45,148 bases of DNA, taken from assembly GCA_021151625.1 (NCBI GenBank), contig JAGKWY010000023.1:1-45148 (forward strand), read 5' to 3'. The stretch's first letter is position 1; each line of letters begins with the position of its first letter. The position numbers and the translations under genes were made by a program. This stretch comes from Gammaproteobacteria bacterium. GTDB lineage: Bacteria; Pseudomonadota; Gammaproteobacteria; Pseudomonadales; Cellvibrionaceae. Below are positions 41,843 through 45,148 of this stretch, one piece after another. The notes beneath the pieces are model-generated. The model was not told where the DNA came from. It did not search any database and was given only the letters and a program-made list of their open reading frames with translations.

Positions 41843-43219
41843 TTAGTTCACTTTGGTGATACGGATCCAGTTGAGGTTCCAACCGCCGCGATTAGCTTTG
41901 ATTCCAAAGCGATGGGTGCCCGCATTTAAATGCACTACGTGGCTGATGGTGGTCCAGTTCTGCCAACCGCCTGTTGAAGGCACATTCAGGTTGGCGTATG
42001 CAGGGGTGCCGCCGGCCTCTTCAAAGTTCAGGTTGCCGCCACCGCTCAAGCTGGCTACGCGATACTCAATACGGTAGTTGCCGGTTTGTGGCAGGTTGAG
42101 TGGCGTACCGGCGTAGGAGAGCCAATCGCCGTTATCGATCCAGCCGACATTCAAGCCACCGCCGGCATCGGTAGTCGCCTGGGTTTCAGTACCGCTTTGG
42201 GCGCTGGTATTTTCCGCCTGCAGAGTGACGTTGAAGCCGTTGTTATTGTTGCTCTTTGGCCAGTTCTGGATGATGTATTTGCTTAGCGAGCCGGATGCGG
42301 TCAATTGGTTATTTGCCCAGCCACCGCGCGCATTGGCACCGGGAGTAAGGGCGGAAGCACCTTCGGCTTTATCGTTGATCGCCCAGTTGGCGTGACTGAT
42401 ACCGCGGGTTTTCATAAAGTCGACCCAGGCATTGGTTTCGCTATTGGCCACTCCGCCATTGCCATCGGCATTCACTGAGCCCCACTCGGTCACAAACAGG
42501 GCGGCACCATTATTCAAGGCGGTTTGCGCTTTATCGCGCAGATACTGGCCATGGGTACCGGCGTAGAAGTGCAAGGTGTAGGCGATATTGTTGCCGGACA
42601 ATTTATCGCGCGAAGCTACATCCACATCCTGCGACCAGGTGGGCGTACCGACGATTATCAGGTTGTCCGGATCAATCGCGCGAATTGCGTTGATAACGGC
42701 CTGCGCATAGGGTTTGATCACGCCGCTCCAGGAAACTTGCAGTGGCTCGTTGTAAATCTCATAAATCACGTGGTTGCGGCCGCCGTAGGTGCGCGCCATT
42801 TCCTGGAAGAAGGCGATGGATTGGTTGCGGTAGTTTTCCGCTTTGTGGGAGTGCCAGTCGATAATCACGTACATGTCGTTGGCGATAGCAGCGTCTACCA
42901 CCGCCTTCACTTTATTCTTATTGCCGACCGGATCCTGGATGTAGCCGCCGCCTTCATCTACGCCCATTGCCGCGCGAACTATGGTTGAACCCCAATCGTT
43001 TTTCAGCCAGCGCACCACGTCAGCGTTGTAATACTTTTCGCCGCCCCAGCCATTGTTACTCCAGAACAAGCTGTTGCCCGCAAAGCTGGCAGGTTGGCCG
43101 CCAGCGAGGATTTTGTTGCCATTAACGGATAAGGGCGCAACGTCTGCAAATGCCAGCTGAGTGCAGAGCAGTCCGCCTAGTGCGGCGTGTAATAAATGTT
43201 TTGCCAATATTTTATTCAT
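41843..43219 (-). CDS. GH5 endoglucanase with C-terminal CBM6
   Basis: A 458-residue secreted enzyme that cleaves beta-1,4-glucan chains internally. The signal peptide ends LAFA at about residue 25, just before DVAPLSVNGNKILAGG. The GH5 subfamily 2-type barrel covers about 26-325 and includes FWSNNGWGGEKYYN, VRAAMGV and DWHSHKAENY. Acid/base is Glu158 (IYNEPLQVSW) and nucleophile Glu245 (FVTEWGSVNADG). A short Asn-rich linker leads to a CBM6 at about 332-458 (LQAENTSAQSGTETQ, DNGDWLSYAG, NLNWIRITKVN). It is flanked by a terminator and a leader, so it is independently expressed. Glucan specificity of CBM6 is variable. Confidence 0.93.
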   Translation of the reverse strand: MNKILAKHLLHAALGGLLCTQLAFADVAPLSVNGNKILAGGQPASFAGNSLFWSNNGWGGEKYYNADVVRWLKNDWGSTIVRAAMGVDEGGGYIQDPVGNKNKVKAVVDAAIANDMYVIIDWHSHKAENYRNQSIAFFQEMARTYGGRNHVIYEIYNEPLQVSWSGVIKPYAQAVINAIRAIDPDNLIIVGTPTWSQDVDVASRDKLSGNNIAYTLHFYAGTHGQYLRDKAQTALNNGAALFVTEWGSVNADGNGGVANSETNAWVDFMKTRGISHANWAINDKAEGASALTPGANARGGWANNQLTASGSLSKYIIQNWPKSNNNNGFNVTLQAENTSAQSGTETQATTDAGGGLNVGWIDNGDWLSYAGTPLNLPQTGNYRIEYRVASLSGGGNLNFEEAGGTPAYANLNVPSTGGWQNWTTISHVVHLNAGTHRFGIKANRGGWNLNWIRITKVN

Positions 43220-43529
43220 TATTGTGAACCCTGGATTGTGTAGATAGTTGGGTAGAGGTTGTGTCTGGCCAGACCTGGCCGCCGCTTCCAGTCATACAAC
43301 CCAGCGCTGGAAGTGGGCTCAGTGTCAATCGTTTTAGTGAGGGACAACCTCCCACTTTCGGGGAGTGGTAATTCGAGTTTAGGGTTTTGCGCAACTCGAA
43401 CTGGGGGGCTGAGGTTTTTCTGATTGCTGGTAAAAAGCAGTTTTAGTTTTGGAGGTTCAGGTGGCGGAGGGATGGTGTAACAATAAAAAGCCCGGTAAGA
43501 ACCGGGCCTTTTAGTAACTCAGGAAATAT
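43220..43529 (-). promoter_or_regulatory. Leader between the first and second GH5 genes, with multiple dyads
   Basis: No gene is seen. Perfect inverted repeats are GGCCAG-AC-CTGGCC (43267-43280), CTTCCAG/CTGGAAG (43285-43313) and TTCGAGTT/AACTCGAA (43372-43400), with CCACT/AGTGG near 43351-43368. They lie upstream of the second GH5 gene, so they could be operators or leader-RNA hairpins. The first GH5 gene's terminator is at the far end. Confidence 0.4.
43484..43512 (-). terminator. Terminator of the first GH5 gene
   Basis: GCCCGGT and ACCGGGC (43490-43507) form a perfect 7-bp stem around an AAGA tetraloop; the minus strand then reads TTTTTATT. Confidence 0.93.
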
Positions 43530-45017
43530 TTAGTTGCAGACGGCACCAGTGATTGTCGGGGTGGTGACGGTAGTGCCCGATTTTGTGCCCTGGAACCCGA
43601 CTTCTACACATTGCCCTGGCTGAATGGTGCTGTTCCAGTTCAGTGGCGTCGCCGTGTAAGGGTTGCTGCCAGTCACATTGGCATTCCAACTGTTGCTGAC
43701 GCGAGTCGCATCACTGTAATTCCAGCTAACATTCCAGCCATTGATAACGCTGGTTCCGGTATTACAAATGCGAATCGCACCGGTAAAACCATTGTTCCAT
43801 TGGTTGCTTACCACTTGTGTGCACTTGCCGCTGCCAGTACCAACTGAAGAGCTGGCGCGTGAACTGGAGATGGGCGCAACACTCGAGCGCGAGCTTGAGC
43901 TGGGGGCGACGCTTGAACGTGAGCTGCTTGATATCGCGACAGAACTACGTGAAGACGAAGCTGGTGCAATACTTGAGCTGCTGCGCGAACTGGGCGCTGC
44001 TGAACTACCGCCACCATAGCTCGGCCAGCCCAGGGTAATGCTCTTGGCTAAGGCTCCAGATGCGGTCAGTTGTGAGGTTGCCCAGTTTCCATTCACGCTC
44101 GCGCCTGGCACCAATGCCGAAGCTCCTTCAGCTTTGTCATTTAATGACCAATTGGCGTTGCTGATGTTATTGGCCTTCATAAAACTGACCCATGCATTGG
44201 TCTCGCTATTGGCCACACCGCCATTGCCATCAGCATTGACTGAGCCCCATTCGGTGACAAACAGAGCAATGCCATTATTCAATGCGGTAGTGGCTTTATC
44301 GCGCAACGATTGGCCATGAGTGCCCGCATAGAAGTGCAGGGTGTAGGCGATATTGGTTCCGGCGATAGGATCGCGCGAGGCCGCATCCACATCCTGTGAC
44401 CAGGTGGGGGTGCCGACGATAATCAGGTTGTCCGGATCAATCGCGCGTATGGCGGCGATCACCTCCTGCGCATAGGGTTTGATCACGCTGCTCCATGAGA
44501 CTTGCAGTGGTTCGTTGTAAATCTCGTAAATCACGTGGTTTTTGTTGCCGTATTTGGTGGCCATCTCCTTAAAGAAAGCGATGGATTGTGTTTTGTATTG
44601 GTGGGCATTGTGAGAATGCCAGTCGATGATGACATACATATCGTTGGCGATAGCGGCATCGACTACGGTAGTCACACGGGTTTTGTTGGCCGGGTCGGTC
44701 AAGTAACCACCTGCATCCTCTACCCCCATGGCGGCGCGTATCAGTTTGGCGTTCCAATCGGATTTAAGCCAGGAAACTGCTTGGGCGTTATAAAACTTTT
44801 CGCCACCCCAACCCGTATTGCTCCAAAACATACTCATGCCAGAGAAACTGGCGGGTTGGCCACCTGCAAGAATCTTATTACCTTGCACTGACAGGGGGGC
44901 TACATCGGCAAGGGCATAACCTGCTGGAGTAACCAACGCGACCATAGCCGCGAGACGGGCGAACTTACCAATTGAACGGGAAAAGCCTACTTGTGGGCGA
45001 GTAAAGAGTTTTTTCAT
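43530..45017 (-). CDS. GH5 endoglucanase with C-terminal CBM2
   Basis: A 495-residue secreted cellulase-type enzyme. The signal peptide is long (about 37 residues, KLFTRPQVGFSRSIGKFARL then VALVTPAGYALA before DVAPLSVQG). The GH5 subfamily 2-type barrel covers about 38-335, with acid/base Glu169 (IYNEPLQVSW) and nucleophile Glu256 (FVTEWGSVNADG). A long linker of repeated RSSV and SSSR units leads to a CBM2a at about 398-495, bounded by Cys residues (CTQVVSNQWNNGF and the final CN). It contains conserved aromatics (WNVSWNYSD, NSWNANVTG) for binding crystalline cellulose. Upstream sequence runs to the window end. It is a close tandem paralogue of the next gene, sharing the VAPLSVxGNKILAGGQPASF start. 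Confidence 0.94.
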   Translation of the reverse strand: MKKLFTRPQVGFSRSIGKFARLAAMVALVTPAGYALADVAPLSVQGNKILAGGQPASFSGMSMFWSNTGWGGEKFYNAQAVSWLKSDWNAKLIRAAMGVEDAGGYLTDPANKTRVTTVVDAAIANDMYVIIDWHSHNAHQYKTQSIAFFKEMATKYGNKNHVIYEIYNEPLQVSWSSVIKPYAQEVIAAIRAIDPDNLIIVGTPTWSQDVDAASRDPIAGTNIAYTLHFYAGTHGQSLRDKATTALNNGIALFVTEWGSVNADGNGGVANSETNAWVSFMKANNISNANWSLNDKAEGASALVPGASVNGNWATSQLTASGALAKSITLGWPSYGGGSSAAPSSRSSSSIAPASSSRSSVAISSSSRSSVAPSSSSRSSVAPISSSRASSSVGTGSGKCTQVVSNQWNNGFTGAIRICNTGTSVINGWNVSWNYSDATRVSNSWNANVTGSNPYTATPLNWNSTIQPGQCVEVGFQGTKSGTTVTTPTITGAVCN

Positions 45018-45148
45018 TATTAGAGTCTCTGAGGAAATTTACCGTGTTGATCGGATCCTGCAATGCAATGGCTGCTGGATCCAGGTTGACTCTTTGGGTT
45101 TTCCTCCGCCAGTGGAGTGGCTCATTATTATCGATCAGCTTCCTTGTC
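45018..45148 (-). promoter_or_regulatory. Leader of the first GH5 gene, cut by the window end
   Basis: The last 131 bp carry the start of the upstream region of the CBM2-linked GH5 gene. GGATCC occurs twice (about 45051 and 45076) flanking TGCAATGCAATGGCTGC; an inverted arrangement is visible but no promoter can be assigned. Confidence 0.35.

Noticed and set aside
1..45148. tRNA, rRNA, CRISPR arrays, complete insertion sequences or prophage genes
   Set aside because: I looked in the gaps and found no cloverleaf, repeat-spacer array, transposase or phage structural gene.

Overview
The window looks like a chromosomal segment of a polysaccharide-degrading gammaproteobacterium, most likely Cellvibrio or a close relative. 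The reasons are polyserine linkers inside secreted enzymes, modular glycoside hydrolases carrying CBM2, CBM5-type, CBM6 and CBM32 modules, a PEP-CTERM protein, and RNase R followed by RlmB. This assignment is read from the sequence alone. No tRNA, rRNA, CRISPR array, complete insertion sequence or replication origin was seen.

Layout. Positions 1-3838 hold RNA-metabolism genes: rnr, cut by the window edge and carrying a very long Lys/Ala-rich tail, then rlmB. Positions 3840-6125 hold a DUF2141 secreted protein and a membrane protein, divergent from a LysR regulator. Positions 6126-9996 form a chitin locus: a long structured leader, a GH18 chitinase, a 59-residue DUF3012 lipoprotein and a membrane-embedded AraC-type regulator. 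Positions 10007-21234 hold a META lipoprotein, a GNAT acetyltransferase, a Cys-containing secreted protein, a giant TPR protein with an embedded C39-like peptidase domain, a DUF748 (AsmA-like) protein and a thioesterase. Positions 21389-23898 are a tight three-gene module (SPFH-GYF protein, zinc-ribbon membrane protein, tiny membrane protein) resembling the YdjI/YdjG part of the Bacillus PspA membrane-stress operon. Positions 24107-26819 are small housekeeping or hypothetical genes. Positions 26857-28520 are an A+T-rich pair, an ABC/OLD-like ATPase overlapping a DUF4276 TOPRIM-like protein, probably a defence module. Positions 28706-29332 encode a PEP-CTERM protein. It is followed by a 162-bp element with perfect 22-bp terminal inverted repeats (29410-29571).

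Positions 29739-45017 are a large glucan-degradation region. Two giant GH16 enzymes end in near-identical pairs of CBM32 modules. The second is divergent from another membrane AraC regulator. After a membrane protein and a PPK2 kinase come three consecutive GH5 endoglucanase genes, each with its own leader and terminator. Their accessory modules differ (CBM6-CBM6, CBM6, CBM2), and the last of the three has lost its signal peptide and the first part of the barrel.

The secreted GH18, GH16 and GH5 enzymes would attack chitin, beta-1,3-(1,4)-glucan and cellulose or mixed-linkage glucan outside the cell, with CBMs anchoring them to substrate. The two paralogous membrane AraC regulators each sit beside one of the substrate loci, which suggests local, substrate-specific control.
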